Part shown: positions 9,187 to 17,375 of the stretch, piece after piece | How positions within the stretch are numbered: the stretch's first letter is position 1 | How the letters are laid out: each line of letters begins with the position of its first letter | Assembly: GCA_002282445.1 (NCBI GenBank) | Contig: NCJK01000001.1 | Coordinates: 806,001 to 870,000, forward strand | From: Burkholderiales bacterium 39-55-53 | Lineage (GTDB): Bacteria; Pseudomonadota; Gammaproteobacteria; Burkholderiales; Burkholderiaceae_C | Direction of reading: 5' to 3' | DNA length: 64,000 bases | Notes under the pieces: model-generated | What the model was told of the DNA's origin: nothing | Database searches by the model: none | What the model saw: only the letters and a program-made list of their open reading frames with translations | Program-made: the position numbers and the translations under genes

Positions 9187-9408
9187 TCACGGTGCGCGTG
9201 TGTTGTCGTTCTGACCGTATTGGGCGCGTGCACGCAAGTGCTGCTCCCAGCTGTTTTTGTCGCCTGGTGTCCAGCCAGCGTCTACGAACTTGTTTTCGGC
9301 TCCACTGAAAGCAGTCGCGTCGTTTTTTGTGCCGAGCATTTGCGCTTTCTCACCGCAAGCGGTGAGTGCGAACACACTGAGCATGATGAGTGATATGCGT
9401 TTGATCAT
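9187..9408 (-). CDS. small lipoprotein of the fdh operon
   Basis: A 73-residue predicted lipoprotein. Its signal sequence ends in a lipobox, LTAC, with the acylated cysteine near residue 18. The mature part is hydrophilic and ends in a Trp/Asn/Arg-rich segment. The start codon overlaps the stop of the Fe-S subunit (ATGA), which makes it translationally coupled to the enzyme. Similar small lipoproteins occur in fdh operons of related bacteria, but I know of no assigned function. It may anchor or assemble the periplasmic enzyme (inference). Confidence 0.8.
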   Translation of the reverse strand: MIKRISLIMLSVFALTACGEKAQMLGTKNDATAFSGAENKFVDAGWTPGDKNSWEQHLRARAQYGQNDNTRAP

Positions 9409-10034
9409 TTCTTCACTCCTTCGACTTTGGCCGGTGCTTGGCCTGCTTGCTTAGAGCCGTAGGCCGTTCCCCAGCCCCACACTTCAGCACCCTTGTTGCG
9501 CTTGACCACGCGGCTGCGGAAGATATCGGCCACCACATCGCCGTCACCGGCGAGCAAGGCTTTGGTCGAACACATTTCGGCGCAAGCAGGCAGTTTGCCT
9601 TCGGCCAAACGGTTGCGACCGTATTTTTCAAACTCAGCTTGGCTGCCGTTGTCTTCTGGGCCGCCGGCGCAGAAGGTGCACTTGTCCATCTTGCCGCGCA
9701 CACCAAACGTGCCCTGGCTTGGGAACTGAGGTGCGCCAAATGGGCAAGCGTATGAGCAGTAGCCGCAGCCAATGCAAATGTCCTTGTCGTGCAAGACCAC
9801 GCCTTCGTCAGTCTTGTAGAAGCAGTTCACAGGGCAAACTGCCATACAAGGCGCGTCGGAGCAATGCATACACGCGACAGAGATGGATTTCTCGCCGGGT
9901 ACGCCGTCGTTCAAAGTGACCACACGGCGACGGTTGACGCCCCATGGGACTTCGTGTTCATTTTTACAAGCGGTGACGCAACCGTTGCACTCGATGCAAC
10001 GCTCTGCGTCACAGATAAATTTCATGCGTGCCAT
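9405..10034 (-). CDS. fdoH: formate dehydrogenase beta subunit, 4Fe-4S ferredoxin
   Basis: A 209-residue electron-transfer subunit that links the catalytic subunit to the cytochrome b. It has ferredoxin-type cysteine motifs: CIECNGCVTAC near the N-terminus, CMHCSDAPCMAVCP, CIGCGYCSYACPFG, and a further C..C pair around KCTFCAGG with C.EMC near residue 170. Together these suit four [4Fe-4S] clusters. It lacks the C-terminal TM anchor found in E. coli FdnH, so it is of the shorter Fdh3B/FdhB type. It lies 12 bp after the alpha subunit gene and overlaps the lipoprotein gene. Confidence 0.94.
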   Translation of the reverse strand: MARMKFICDAERCIECNGCVTACKNEHEVPWGVNRRRVVTLNDGVPGEKSISVACMHCSDAPCMAVCPVNCFYKTDEGVVLHDKDICIGCGYCSYACPFGAPQFPSQGTFGVRGKMDKCTFCAGGPEDNGSQAEFEKYGRNRLAEGKLPACAEMCSTKALLAGDGDVVADIFRSRVVKRNKGAEVWGWGTAYGSKQAGQAPAKVEGVKK

Positions 10035-10046
10035 ATCAGTTTCTCC

Positions 10047-13010
10047 TTAGGCGCGTTCGATGTTGCAAACGGTGGTTTTGGACTCTTGCATCATGGTGAC
10101 GCTGTCGTAACCGTAGGTGGTGGCCGTGTTGACCGCCTCACCACGCACCACAGGCGCTGCGCCTTTGGGGTAGTACTTGAGCATGTCTTCACCTTGCCAG
10201 CGGCCAGAGAAGTGGAAGGGCATCCAGACAGTCTCAACGTCCACGCGCTCTGTCACCAAAGCTTGTACGTTCAAACGTGCGCCGGTAGGACTCTTCAACC
10301 ACACGCGCTCGCCGTTGCGGATGCCACGATCTGCTGCGGTCTTGGGGTTGATTTCCACATAGGCTTCTTGTTGCAACTCGGCCAACCATGGGTTGGAACG
10401 GGTTTCTTCGCCGCCACCTTCGTACTCGACCAAACGGCCTGAGGTGAGGATGAGCGGGAATTTCTCGTGCACCTTGTCGGCGATGTTTTTGTCTTGCACG
10501 GTCTTGTACAAAGTGGGCAGACGCCAGAACGCTTTTTTGTCGGCGTGCGTGGGGTACTTTTCCATCAAGTCAGGACGCGTGCCATACAAAGGCTCGCGGT
10601 GTTGTGGGATGGGGTCTGGGAAGTTCCACACCACGGCACGCGCTTTGGCATTGCCGAATGGGTGGCAACCGTGGTTTTGCATGAAGACACGCATCATGCC
10701 GCCCGAGTTGTCAGTCTTCCAGTTCTTACCTTCGGCCAATGCTTTTTCTGCATCGGTGAGCTCATCCCACCAGCCGAGTTTCTTGAGCAACACGTGGTCG
10801 AGTTCTGGGTAGCCTGTGGTGATGTCCGCGCCTTTGGAGTGCGAGCCGTCTTCTGCCAACAGGTTTTTGCCGTCTTTCTCGACACCGAAGTTGGCGCGGA
10901 AGTTACCGCCGCCTTCCATGATGTGCTTGGAGGTGTCGTACAGGTTAGGAGAGCCTGGGTGCTTGAGTTCGGGCGTGCCGTAGCAAGGCCATGGCAAGCC
11001 GAAGTAGTCACCACCGAAGTCGTAACCGGTTTCTTTGTCTTTGCCGCCTTTGGACTTAAGGGTCTTGACGTCAAACAAATGCATGTTGCGCATGTGCGCT
11101 TTCAGGCGCTCTGGGCTTTGGCCGGTGTAGCCAATGGTCCAGACCGACTTGTTGATTTCGCGCAAGATGTCTTCGACCATGGGCTCATCCATGCCTTTGA
11201 CTTTTTGCAGCTTGTAGTTCTTGACCAACTCTGGGCCAAAGCCAAGCTTTTGCGCCAACTGATACATGATCATGTGGTCAGAGCGGCTCTCCCACAATGG
11301 CTCGATGACCTTCTCACGCCACTGAATCGAACGGTTAGATGCTGTGCAAGAACCGCTGGTTTCGAACTGTGTCGCAGCAGGCAACAGGTACACCGCACGG
11401 TTGGGGTTGAGGTCTTCGGCTTTGCCGGGCATTGCTGCCATGGCAGCTGTGGCCGATGGGTATGGATCGACCACCACCAACAAGTCCAGCTTGTCCATTG
11501 CGCGCTTCATGTCCAAGCCACGGGTTTGTGAGTTGGGAGCATGGCCCCAATAGAACACGCCTTTGAGGTTGCTGTCTTGATCGATGAGTTCGTTCTTCTC
11601 GAGCACACCGTCGATCCAACGTGACACGGTGATGCCGGGCTTGCTCATCATGCCGGGGTTGGCGAAGCGGCCTTTGAGCCAATCGAATTCAACACCCCAC
11701 GCCTTGGCGAAGTGCTTCCATGAACCTTCCACGATGCCGTAGTAGCCAGGCAGTGAGTCTGGGTTAGGGCCCACGTCGGTCGCGCCTTGCACGTTGTCGT
11801 GACCACGGAAAATGTTGGTACCGCCACCGGCTTTGCCGATGTTGCCCAAGGCCAATTGCAAGATACATGAGGCACGCACGATGGCGTTACCGATGGTGTG
11901 CTGGGTTTGACCCATACACCACACGATCGTGCCAGGGTTGTTCTCATGCAGCATCTTGGCCACGAGAGTGACTTGTTCAGGAGACACGCCGCAGACTTCT
12001 TCGACTTTGTCGAGTGTCCACTTGGCCATGACTTCTTCTTTGACCTTCTCCATACCGAAGACGCGGTCGTTGATGTACTTTTTGTCTTCCCAGCCATTTT
12101 TGAAGATGACGTGCAACAAGCCAAACAAGAAAGCGATGTCAGAGCCTGAGCGAATACGCACGTACTCGTCAGCCTTGGCTGCAGTGCGCGTGAAACGCGG
12201 ATCGACCACGATCATCTTGCAGCCATTTTCTTTGGCGTGCAGCATGTGAAGCATAGACACAGGGTGAGCTTCAGCGGCGTTTGAACCGATGTACATCGCG
12301 ACCTTGCTGTTTTGCATGTCGTTGTACGAGTTGGTCATCGCACCGTAACCCCACGTGTTGGCCACACCAGCCACCGTGGTGGAGTGACAAATACGGGCTT
12401 GGTGGTCGCAGTTGTTGCTACCAAAGTAGCTCACAAACTTACGCAGCAAATAGGCTTGTTCGTTGTTGTGCTTGGAAGAACCAATCCAGTACACACTGTC
12501 TGGGCCTGCCGTTTTACGCAGGTCGAGCAACTTAGCGCCAATCTCTTCAAGCGCAGTGTCCCAACTGATGCGCTCGTACTTGCCATTGACCAGCTTCATG
12601 GGGTAACGCAGACGGAACTCACCGTGGCCGTGCTCGCGCAGGGCAGCACCTTTGGCGCAATGCGCACCAAGGTTGATGGGGGAATCAAACACCGCTTCTT
12701 GGCGCACCCAGACGCCGTTTTCAACCACAGCGTCCACAGCACAGCCCACCGAGCAGTGGGTACACACCGTGCGCTTGACTTCAATCTTGCCGCCCGCGTC
12801 TTTGGACATCGCGCCCGAAGCTTGGGCCTTCTTGACCAAAGTCAGCTGAGTGGCTGCCAAGCCCACGCCAATACCCAAACCAGAGCGGCGCAAAAAGCCA
12901 CGACGGTCAAGGGTAGGCAAAGCCTGCGACAAGCCGCGCTGCAAGCGACCAACGAATGCAGAGCTGCCAGCTGTTTGGGCAGCCGAATCTGTTTTACGAG
13001 TTAACAACAT
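10047..13010 (-). CDS. fdhA: formate dehydrogenase catalytic alpha subunit (Mo/W-bisPGD, Cys type)
   Basis: A 987-residue molybdopterin oxidoreductase that oxidises formate to CO2 in the periplasm. The N-terminus carries a twin-arginine signal (RRGFLRR at about 36-42). A [4Fe-4S] site follows (C83, C86, C90, C118). The metal ligand position reads NCDHQARICHSTTVAG, with Cys208 next to His209, where E. coli FdhN/O/F have selenocysteine. No UGA or SECIS is therefore needed. The C-terminal molybdopterin dinucleotide-binding domain includes LKSPTGARLNVQALVTERVD. It is the first large gene after the Tat-target protein gene. Confidence 0.97.
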   Translation of the reverse strand: MLLTRKTDSAAQTAGSSAFVGRLQRGLSQALPTLDRRGFLRRSGLGIGVGLAATQLTLVKKAQASGAMSKDAGGKIEVKRTVCTHCSVGCAVDAVVENGVWVRQEAVFDSPINLGAHCAKGAALREHGHGEFRLRYPMKLVNGKYERISWDTALEEIGAKLLDLRKTAGPDSVYWIGSSKHNNEQAYLLRKFVSYFGSNNCDHQARICHSTTVAGVANTWGYGAMTNSYNDMQNSKVAMYIGSNAAEAHPVSMLHMLHAKENGCKMIVVDPRFTRTAAKADEYVRIRSGSDIAFLFGLLHVIFKNGWEDKKYINDRVFGMEKVKEEVMAKWTLDKVEEVCGVSPEQVTLVAKMLHENNPGTIVWCMGQTQHTIGNAIVRASCILQLALGNIGKAGGGTNIFRGHDNVQGATDVGPNPDSLPGYYGIVEGSWKHFAKAWGVEFDWLKGRFANPGMMSKPGITVSRWIDGVLEKNELIDQDSNLKGVFYWGHAPNSQTRGLDMKRAMDKLDLLVVVDPYPSATAAMAAMPGKAEDLNPNRAVYLLPAATQFETSGSCTASNRSIQWREKVIEPLWESRSDHMIMYQLAQKLGFGPELVKNYKLQKVKGMDEPMVEDILREINKSVWTIGYTGQSPERLKAHMRNMHLFDVKTLKSKGGKDKETGYDFGGDYFGLPWPCYGTPELKHPGSPNLYDTSKHIMEGGGNFRANFGVEKDGKNLLAEDGSHSKGADITTGYPELDHVLLKKLGWWDELTDAEKALAEGKNWKTDNSGGMMRVFMQNHGCHPFGNAKARAVVWNFPDPIPQHREPLYGTRPDLMEKYPTHADKKAFWRLPTLYKTVQDKNIADKVHEKFPLILTSGRLVEYEGGGEETRSNPWLAELQQEAYVEINPKTAADRGIRNGERVWLKSPTGARLNVQALVTERVDVETVWMPFHFSGRWQGEDMLKYYPKGAAPVVRGEAVNTATTYGYDSVTMMQESKTTVCNIERA

Positions 13011-13021
13011 GTGTGGCTCCT

Positions 13022-13258
13022 TCAGACGCGAGCGGTCTGGTAGTAACGCTTGACGTGTTCGCTCAAGCTATAGCCGCCACCGTTTTCAGGCGCGGGCGGG
13101 AGTTTGTTCAATTCAGCAGAGGGTGTGCTGAGGCCGGGCATGGCCGTCACGGCAGCGGCAGCGGCAGTCGCACCTACAGCAGCGGCACCCATGAAGAAAC
13201 CACGTCGCGATGGTGTCGCTTGAGATGTGGCTTGGTCTTTGGCTTGTTCGTTTGGCAT
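13022..13258 (-). CDS. formate dehydrogenase region Tat-target protein (FdhX-like)
   Basis: A small protein, 78 residues from the ATG at 13258, which has an excellent ribosome site (GAGGAG) about 6 bp upstream. The N-terminus carries a twin-arginine motif (SRRGFFMG) followed by an Ala-rich hydrophobic stretch. The mature part is short and ends GGGYSLSEHVKRYYQTARV. This matches the family of small Tat-targeted proteins encoded directly before fdhA. It is the first gene after the FNR-type site and lies 11 bp before fdhA. The role is unknown, perhaps a small periplasmic subunit or export aid. Confidence 0.85.
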   Translation of the reverse strand: MPNEQAKDQATSQATPSRRGFFMGAAAVGATAAAAAVTAMPGLSTPSAELNKLPPAPENGGGYSLSEHVKRYYQTARV

Positions 13259-13350
13259 TTTGAGCTCCTCGTGATGGCCGTGGGTATGCACGGCTATGCA
13301 TACTGTACCTGTCCTTCAATTTTGTCTAGTACGTAAAAACATCAGTAACC

Positions 13351-13364
13351 TTGATATTTATCAA
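13351..13364 (-). promoter_or_regulatory. FNR/Anr-type operator upstream of the fdh operon
   Basis: The palindrome TTGATATTTATCAA is a perfect match to the FNR consensus TTGAT-N4-ATCAA. Its centre is about 99 bp before the start codon of the first fdh gene. With a class II layout (site at -41.5) transcription would begin near 13316, with a poor -10 such as TAGACA at 13323-13328 on the minus strand. It lies in the gap between the TorD-like gene and the structural operon. Activation under low oxygen is inferred. Confidence 0.75.
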
Positions 13365-13442
13365 TCGAGCCCACATAAATTGGTCTTTTTAGTCACTTAC
13401 GTGTCACGTAGACCACTAAATGCCAGTCATATTGACAAAGAA

Positions 13443-14060
13443 TCAAGCCAACATGTCGAAACCCTGCGCTTCGACACTGACAAAGGCGCGGGTCAATTCC
13501 GCCAAGGCTGCATAGAAACGTGCGCGTGGAGTAGCTTGCAGTGCATCGCAAAACGCGGGCACCCAGGTTTGCACATGGGCGGCAAAGAACTTGGCTTGCT
13601 GCGTCAGGTTAGACACCGACACATCGTCGCCCGCCACCAAAAAGCGCATGACTTCAAACACATAAGACACATGGTCTTCGGTTTCAGACATCGTGGTGTC
13701 GTCACGGCCCAAGCCCAGCGCTGTTAAATCGGTGCGCAATTGCGCCAAGGGTTTTTCGTTCAAGAAGCCGGTCAAAAAGTGCGAGGCATACACATACACC
13801 TCGGGCTTGCCCACGCCGCCAAACAGGGTGTGGTGCTCGTTTTGAATGCTCTTGTCATCCATCTCACGGGCCACACCCACCAACTGACGCCAAGGCTCTT
13901 CGAGAAAGCCGCCTGAAGTGGGCGCATCTGTCGCAGCCACACGCAACTGCGCCAGCAGCTCAGGGCGTGCGGGTGCGTAGAACAATTCAGAAATCAAACC
14001 ATACAGCTCGGCGCGTGCGGTTTCTTCGTCAAGGGCGGAGGACAGGTGAAGGTCGGTCAT
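13443..14060 (-). CDS. TorD/DmsD-family chaperone
   Basis: A 205-residue all-helical cytoplasmic chaperone of the TorD family, which binds Tat leaders and helps insert the molybdenum cofactor. It has the family pattern: an N-terminal ARAELYGLISELFYAPARPELL, a central HTLFGGVGKPEVYVYASHFLTGFL corresponding to the conserved Y..LF.G......PYES.Y region, and an EDHVSYVFEVMRFL motif. It is 9 bp downstream of the polyferredoxin gene. The likely client is the alpha subunit encoded next to it, but the FNR site separates the two transcripts. Confidence 0.88.
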   Translation of the reverse strand: MTDLHLSSALDEETARAELYGLISELFYAPARPELLAQLRVAATDAPTSGGFLEEPWRQLVGVAREMDDKSIQNEHHTLFGGVGKPEVYVYASHFLTGFLNEKPLAQLRTDLTALGLGRDDTTMSETEDHVSYVFEVMRFLVAGDDVSVSNLTQQAKFFAAHVQTWVPAFCDALQATPRARFYAALAELTRAFVSVEAQGFDMLA

Positions 14061-14068
14061 ACAGGTAC

Positions 14069-16168
14069 TTAGGAAATTTTTTGCTCGTCGCCGGCAGAGT
14101 AAATGTCAATCACGCGGCAGTCGCCACACATCTTCAGGCGCTGCAAAGCCTCGCCTTGGAACATCGAGTGGCCTGCCAATTTGCCAATCATGGCCTCGAT
14201 GCCTTTGAGCGTGCCAAAGGGTTTACCGCAACGCACGCAGCCATAAGGCTGGGTTTCGTTGAGCACACGCACTTCTTTGCGCTGGGGCGTGAGCAACAAA
14301 CGCGGAACGAGGTTGAGCGCTTTTTCGGGGCAAGTGCTGACGCACAAACCGCACTGCACGCAGTTCTTTTCAAAGAAGCGCAGCTGTGGTGCGGCTTGGT
14401 TGTCTTGCAGCGCGTTGGCGGGGCAAGCGCTGACGCAGCTCATGCACAAGGTGCAGCTGTCTTTGTTGACCTCGACCGTGCCGAATGGCGAGCCGTCTTT
14501 GGGCAAGGCCAAGGCTTCAGGTGCGGTGGCAGTTTTCAAAACCGGCGCATGTTCCAGCAAATGGTCAATCACCATGCTGAGCGTGCTGCGCTTGTCCGCC
14601 ATCACGGCAAACGTGGCAGCCGGTACGGTGGTGCTCAGGCGTTGCTTGCCGGTGGTGAGGCGTTGCAACTCGGCATCGAGTTCCACGGCTTGCGTGGCGT
14701 GGACCAACTGCACAGGCATGTGGCCTGCCTTGGCATAGCCCAAGCCTTCAAGCATGGCTTGCGCTTGCGCCATTTGCGCTTGCAAGCCGTCCGCGTATTG
14801 CGGCGCTTCTTCGGCGGTGTTGAGCACCAGCACTTGAGCTGCACCATAAGCCAAGGCGGTGAGCCACACATCCAACCCAAGGCTGGCTGTGTGCCACAAC
14901 GACACTGGAATCACATGCGCGGGCAAACCTTGCGCGACTTTGAGCTGCGCCGCACGGCCAAGCTCATTGACCAAGGCTTGTCCCACCTCTTGGCTGTGCA
15001 GCAAGATGACCGCATCCTTGCCGCCTGCTTTTTGGTAGGTGCTGAGCAGTGTCTTGAGCTTGAAGCCCTGCTCGCTGGCACGAGGGTATGCGTAGGTCAG
15101 TGCGCCTGTCGGGCACACCGTGGTGCACGCACCGCAGCCCACACACAGGTTGGGGTTGACCTTGATTTGTTGGCGTGACTTGTCAGAGCTAACAGCCTCG
15201 GCCGAGCAAATGTCCACGCACGCGTTACAGCCCACTTGTTCGTTGCGGCTGTGGGCGCAGAGCTTTTGTTTGTAGTCAAAGAACTTGGGCTTTTCAAACT
15301 CGCCCACCAGCTCGCGCAAGCGCAACAAGTTGGCGGCGGTTGCACCACGGAAATAACCTTGGGGCAAGGCGTGGCGGGTGAAGGCGCTTTGCTCGCGCAG
15401 GTCCAGCACGAGGTCGAACTCTGCAGTTTCTTCTTGCGCTTCGCGCTGGAAGTTGATCGCGCCCACCGCACCGCACGCTGTCACGCAGTCGCGGTGCGAG
15501 CTGCACTTGCTCATGTCAATTTGGTAGTCCAGGCCAATCGCTTGCTCAGGGCAGGCGGCCACGCAGGCATTACAACGTGTGCACAGGTCAAGGTCGATGG
15601 GGTTGTTGTTTTGCCAAGTGAGCTTGAACACGCCCAGCCAACCATCCACACGCACCACTTTGCCGCCCAACACAGGGTAGGTGCGGTTTTGTGCGCCGCC
15701 AGCTTCGCCAGCGCCTTGGGTGAAGATCGTCACATTCAGCGTGTCAGCCAGCAAGGCAGCGGCTTGTTCGGCTTGGTCCATCTGACCCAAGATCAACAAG
15801 CGCCCTGCACTCTTGAACGTGACCGTAGGCACAGGTTCGGGCTCGGGCAAATGTGCAGCGGCCAAGAGCGCGGCAATTTTTGGGGAGGCGTTTTTAGCGT
15901 CGCTACTCCAGCCACCGGTTTCGCGGATGTTGACGAACTTGATGACGGATGTTTTGGCTTGCGCCTCCATGGCCAAGTCGCCAAACAGGCGCTGCTCTTG
16001 GGTGCAGGCCACCACCACATCGTCTGTGCCTTGCACGGCTTGCACAAAAGCGCCCGCTTCGCGGCGGCACAACGCGGTGTGCAGCGTGAGCGGCTCAGAC
16101 AGGCTTTGGCTCAGCGCCTTGGGGTCCAGGGGTTGGGTCTGGTTGCAGTCGCAAATCAGCGTGGTCAT
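14069..16168 (-). CDS. multi-cluster 4Fe-4S polyferredoxin of the fdh locus
   Basis: A 699-residue cytoplasmic iron-sulfur protein. The N-terminal 180 residues (LICDCN..., VVVACTQEQRLFGDLA) form a family-specific domain. Many ferredoxin motifs follow: CTRCNACVAACP, CSSHRDCVTAC, CNACVDIC, CVGCGACTTVCP, CTLCMSCVSACP, CVQCGLCVSTCP and a final CVRCGKPFG. A linker domain lies between the middle and last groups. Such proteins accompany DUF3305, DUF3306 and TorD genes in fdh clusters. A role in electron supply or cofactor maturation is likely but unproven. The first 74 bp overlap the DUF3306 gene in another frame. Confidence 0.9.
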   Translation of the reverse strand: MTTLICDCNQTQPLDPKALSQSLSEPLTLHTALCRREAGAFVQAVQGTDDVVVACTQEQRLFGDLAMEAQAKTSVIKFVNIRETGGWSSDAKNASPKIAALLAAAHLPEPEPVPTVTFKSAGRLLILGQMDQAEQAAALLADTLNVTIFTQGAGEAGGAQNRTYPVLGGKVVRVDGWLGVFKLTWQNNNPIDLDLCTRCNACVAACPEQAIGLDYQIDMSKCSSHRDCVTACGAVGAINFQREAQEETAEFDLVLDLREQSAFTRHALPQGYFRGATAANLLRLRELVGEFEKPKFFDYKQKLCAHSRNEQVGCNACVDICSAEAVSSDKSRQQIKVNPNLCVGCGACTTVCPTGALTYAYPRASEQGFKLKTLLSTYQKAGGKDAVILLHSQEVGQALVNELGRAAQLKVAQGLPAHVIPVSLWHTASLGLDVWLTALAYGAAQVLVLNTAEEAPQYADGLQAQMAQAQAMLEGLGYAKAGHMPVQLVHATQAVELDAELQRLTTGKQRLSTTVPAATFAVMADKRSTLSMVIDHLLEHAPVLKTATAPEALALPKDGSPFGTVEVNKDSCTLCMSCVSACPANALQDNQAAPQLRFFEKNCVQCGLCVSTCPEKALNLVPRLLLTPQRKEVRVLNETQPYGCVRCGKPFGTLKGIEAMIGKLAGHSMFQGEALQRLKMCGDCRVIDIYSAGDEQKIS

Positions 16169-16745
16169 GCGTGGGGTGCTCGATGTTGGGATTGTTTTCA
16201 ATAGACTCGGACTGTGCCACGACTTTAGGTGGATCAGTCAAGGGGTTGTCACCCACGTTGGAGTTACCCGTGATTTCGGTTTCGTCGTCAAACAAATTCA
16301 AGGTCTTGGCACTGGTCATTTGCCGCAGCATGGCCATGGGCAAGGGGTCGGGCTGGCTGTAGTCGTCGATGTAGATGTCCATGCGGTCCATGACATTGAA
16401 GTGCGGATCGGTGAACAACTTTTTCATGGCGGCGTTTTTCACATCAGGCGTCACACCACGAGCCATGAAGCCCGTGAAGTCTGACTCAGGCGTGAGTTGC
16501 TGCGCATCGGCCAAGGAAGGTATGGGCTTAGCAGCCGCTTCGTTCGACGAGTTTGCAACTTGTGCTGCATTCACCGCAGGGGCGTTGGGCGCTTGTGCTG
16601 GGCTGTGATTTGGCGCAACCACGTTTGAACCCTGAGCCAACGCGGGCGCTTGCGTTGGCTCCTCAGGGGCACGCCCCTCGCGCACCTCGGCTTTGCGGCG
16701 CGACCAACGGCTTAAGAATCCAGAAGGTGCATCGTCATTGGCCAT
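16095..16745 (-). CDS. DUF3306 family protein
   Basis: A 216-residue protein of the DUF3306 family. The N-terminal GFLSRWSRRKAEVREGR is the family hallmark, then an Ala/Pro-rich low-complexity linker, then the conserved block from about residue 85 (PSLADAQQLTPESDFTGFM, VKNAAMKKLFTDPHFNVMDRMDIYIDDYSQPDPLP). The tail is His/Pro-rich. The ATG at 16745 is chosen over an in-frame GTG at 16751 because GGAGG sits 6 bp upstream of it. It overlaps DUF3305 by 11 bp and the polyferredoxin by 74 bp. The function is unknown; it is found only with fdh-type clusters. Confidence 0.88.
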   Translation of the reverse strand: MANDDAPSGFLSRWSRRKAEVREGRAPEEPTQAPALAQGSNVVAPNHSPAQAPNAPAVNAAQVANSSNEAAAKPIPSLADAQQLTPESDFTGFMARGVTPDVKNAAMKKLFTDPHFNVMDRMDIYIDDYSQPDPLPMAMLRQMTSAKTLNLFDDETEITGNSNVGDNPLTDPPKVVAQSESIENNPNIEHPTHDHADLRLQPDPTPGPQGAEPKPV

Positions 16746-17325
16746 GGCCACCTCCGTTGTGATGGCCGCCGCCGCGAATCTTTTCGGTACTCACCGAGGC
16801 GGGATTGCCAAAGCGGTCTTGCAAAGGCCTGAAACTGTCTGGGCGTTTGCGGCGCTTGGCCTCGACCACCCAATGTTCATCCATGAACTCGCTCATCCAA
16901 GCCACCACCTCGGATGGGGCGGGCACTTGGTCCACGTTTTCTTGGGCATCCAGCCAGCGGCCAGCATCGTGGTAGCTCAGGCTCACCATGGCGGGCACAG
17001 CCATCACCTCGTCACTGATGCTGGGCTCTTCTTCCATGCGCCACAACACAAACCAACAGGGCGCGGGAGACGTGGCGTTGAGGTAATAGCCCTCAGCGTC
17101 GTCTTTGAACAGTTCCACCGTGAAGCCTGGGTGAAGCCAAATTTGCTCGTCTTCGGTTTGGCGCAAGCAGCGAGGCTCGGTGCCGAAGTGTTCGGCATGC
17201 GGGACCAAGTCGTGCCCCGTGACATCGTGCAACACCCAGCGCCAAGGCTGCCAACGGCTCATGTCGCCGGGCACACGCTCACGGCGCATGACGACTGCAA
17301 CTTGTAGGCTAGGACGGTGACTCAT
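16735..17325 (-). CDS. DUF3305 family protein
   Basis: A 196-residue cytoplasmic protein of the DUF3305 family. Features are LQVAVVMRRERVPGDMSRWQPWRWVLHDV at the start, the conserved WLHPGFTVELFKDDAEGYYLNATSPAPCWFVLWR core, and a Gly/His-rich C-terminal tail (GGGHHNGGGHGQ) that could bind metal. It is the first gene of the four-gene accessory block DUF3305-DUF3306-polyferredoxin-torD. No Shine-Dalgarno is visible before its ATG; instead a hairpin abuts the start codon. The biochemical role is unknown. Confidence 0.85.
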   Translation of the reverse strand: MSHRPSLQVAVVMRRERVPGDMSRWQPWRWVLHDVTGHDLVPHAEHFGTEPRCLRQTEDEQIWLHPGFTVELFKDDAEGYYLNATSPAPCWFVLWRMEEEPSISDEVMAVPAMVSLSYHDAGRWLDAQENVDQVPAPSEVVAWMSEFMDEHWVVEAKRRKRPDSFRPLQDRFGNPASVSTEKIRGGGHHNGGGHGQ

Positions 17326-17326
17326 G

Positions 17327-17368
17327 GGGGTGATGTTAGCGGGGCGGCAATGCCCCCGTGATCACCCC
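17327..17368 (-). promoter_or_regulatory. nested inverted repeat abutting the DUF3305 start codon
   Basis: Two nested inverted pairs occupy the gap between the sensor kinase stop and the DUF3305 start. The outer pair is GGGGTGAT (17327-17334) with ATCACCCC (17361-17368). The inner pair is GGGGC (17341-17345) with GCCCC (17352-17356). The 3' foot on the minus strand is one base from the ATG. It could block initiation or mark the end of the kinase transcript. No T-run follows, so a simple terminator is less likely. Confidence 0.5.
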
Positions 17369-17375
17369 AGCCAAT

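Noticed and set aside
10047-13010. Selenoprotein formate dehydrogenase
   Set aside because: No in-frame UGA; the ligand position has a Cys codon.
13967-15178. 403-codon ORF antisense to the polyferredoxin gene
   Set aside because: Composition reflects codon bias of the real gene. It has no family pattern and overlaps well-supported ferredoxin motifs.
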